A DNA stretch of 64,000 nt from the NCBI GenBank assembly GCA_905182755.1, contig CAJJCS010000002.1, positions 372,001-436,000 of the forward strand. The letters are read 5' to 3'. A model generated the notes under the pieces. The model made no database searches and was not told where the DNA came from. It was given only the letters and a program-made list of their open reading frames with translations. Position 1 is the stretch's first letter. Every line of letters begins with the position of its first letter. The position numbers were made by a program, and so were the translations under genes. Of this stretch, positions 63,400 through 64,000 are shown in pieces. Source of the DNA: Aequorivita sp. HC6-5 (GTDB taxonomy: Bacteria; Bacteroidota; Bacteroidia; Flavobacteriales; Flavobacteriaceae).

Positions 63400-64000
63400 G
63401 TGAGTGACACTGAATTATACGCTGCACTAAAACATTTTTTTGGATTTTCTAAGTTCAAAGGCCTTCAGGAACCTGTAGTTAAGAGTATTTTAGATAAAAA
63501 CAACACCTTTGTTATTATGCCCACTGGTGGTGGTAAATCTTTATGCTATCAATTGCCTGCCTTGATGCAGGAGGGAACAGCTATTGTGGTGTCTCCTTTG
63601 ATTGCACTTATGAAAAATCAAGTAGATGCCCTACGGGCTTTATCCTCAGAAGAAGGTATTGCTCACGTATTAAACTCTTCTCTTAACAAAACAGAGGTAA
63701 AACAAGTAAAGCAAGATATTAGCGATGGGATTACCAAATTACTCTATGTTGCACCAGAGTCCTTAACCAAGGATGAGTACGTAGATTTTCTTCAACAAGA
63801 GAAAGTCTCATTTGTTGCTATAGATGAGGCGCATTGTATCAGTGAATGGGGTCATGACTTTAGACCAGAATATAGAAACCTGAGAACAATCATAAAAAGA
63901 ATTGGGGATAATATCCCAATTATTGGCCTAACAGCTACTGCTACTCCCAAGGTGCAGGAAGATATTCTTAAAAATCTAGCAATGAGTGATGCTAATACTT
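63400..64000 (+). CDS. recQ: ATP-dependent DNA helicase RecQ, N-terminal part
   Basis: RecQ unwinds recombination and repair intermediates. The frame starts at a GTG (VSDTELYAALKHFFGFSKF) and continues beyond the right edge. Visible RecQ helicase motifs are the Q-motif region FKGLQEPVV, Walker A MPTGGGKSLCYQLPA (motif I), VVSPLIALMKNQVD (Ia), IDEAHCISEWGHDFRPEY (motif II, DEAH, and the RecQ-specific aromatic loop) and LTATATPKVQEDI (III). The C-terminal RQC and HRDC domains are outside the window. Confidence 0.96.
   Translation, partial: MSDTELYAALKHFFGFSKFKGLQEPVVKSILDKNNTFVIMPTGGGKSLCYQLPALMQEGTAIVVSPLIALMKNQVDALRALSSEEGIAHVLNSSLNKTEVKQVKQDISDGITKLLYVAPESLTKDEYVDFLQQEKVSFVAIDEAHCISEWGHDFRPEYRNLRTIIKRIGDNIPIIGLTATATPKVQEDILKNLAMSDANT

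Noticed and set aside
1-64000. CRISPR arrays, prophage, insertion sequences, integrases, toxin-antitoxin or defence islands
   Set aside because: I searched for repeat-spacer periodicity, transposase or integrase motifs and typical defence genes and saw none. Gene content is housekeeping with conserved flavobacterial order.

Overview
The window reads as a continuous, AT-rich stretch of chromosome from a member of the Bacteroidota, most likely a marine-type Flavobacteriaceae. The evidence is family-specific: type IX secretion (T9SS) sorting tails, a PorV2-like protein, a transketolase split into two genes, a Rho factor with a long disordered insert, DUF2795, DUF4293, DUF1599 and BT_3928 proteins, few Shine-Dalgarno sites, and many promoters with the flavobacterial TAnnTTTG -7 box. 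I see no rRNA, CRISPR array, prophage or insertion sequence. One tRNA gene is present, tRNA-Arg(ACG).

Layout. 0-5 kb: split transketolase (minus), then tgt, lptG and an EamA transporter (plus). 5-11 kb: accA, dnaB, a conserved secreted protein often labelled asparagine synthetase B, meaB (minus) and an Ohr/OsmC peroxidase. 11-15 kb: a T9SS-secreted repeat protein (minus) and an overlapping ECF sigma / membrane protein / DUF4097-like operon. 15-23 kb: secA, a DUF2795 protein, a cobalamin adenosyltransferase, a small membrane protein, murB, an aminotransferase and a DUF1573 protein, all minus. 23-31 kb: valS (plus), a minus-strand lipid and proteostasis cluster (acyl-CoA-binding protein, psd, cdsA, LUD protein, ftsH, rsfS), and birA. 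31-39 kb: an SRPBCC protein, an unassigned membrane protein, pyrE, a NUDIX hydrolase, an M14 peptidase lipoprotein, a second T9SS cargo and rho. 39-49 kb: a DUF4293 protein, a phosphodiesterase, truA, an ABC exporter, cdaA, folP, a DUF1599 protein, a BT_3928 protein, an orphan oligopeptide-type permease, tpiA, prmA and clpS. 49-64 kb: tRNA-Arg, two unknown secreted proteins, a TauE-type exporter, a 28-residue membrane peptide, apt, a Ca/Na antiporter, a LolD-type ATPase, a degenerate methyltransferase, an ABC-F ATPase, a DUF4105 protein, a PorV2-like protein, pssA, lptB, tatC, kdsD and the start of recQ.

The genes fit together as envelope and housekeeping functions. Phospholipid synthesis (accA, birA, psd, cdsA, pssA), LPS synthesis and export (lptG, lptB, kdsD), peptidoglycan (murB), export (secA, tatC, PorV2, T9SS cargo) and B12-dependent methylmalonyl-CoA mutase support (meaB plus adenosyltransferase) are all represented.

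The most striking property is a set of about twenty local lesions, almost all single-base insertions. They interrupt lptG, the EamA gene, dnaB, ohr, murB, psd, pyrE, a T9SS cargo gene, rho, a phosphodiesterase gene, prmA and a DUF4105 gene, and a compensated pair corrupts an aminotransferase motif. Several of these genes are essential, and removing or adding one base restores a full-length family member each time. I therefore read them as sequence error rather than decay. Each is annotated as one gene with its break point. I found no convincing new multi-gene system. The best leads are the ECF operon with its promoter-like site, a Tgt without zinc cysteines, two tiny genes around apt, and a structured non-coding stretch at 36.73-37.0 kb.
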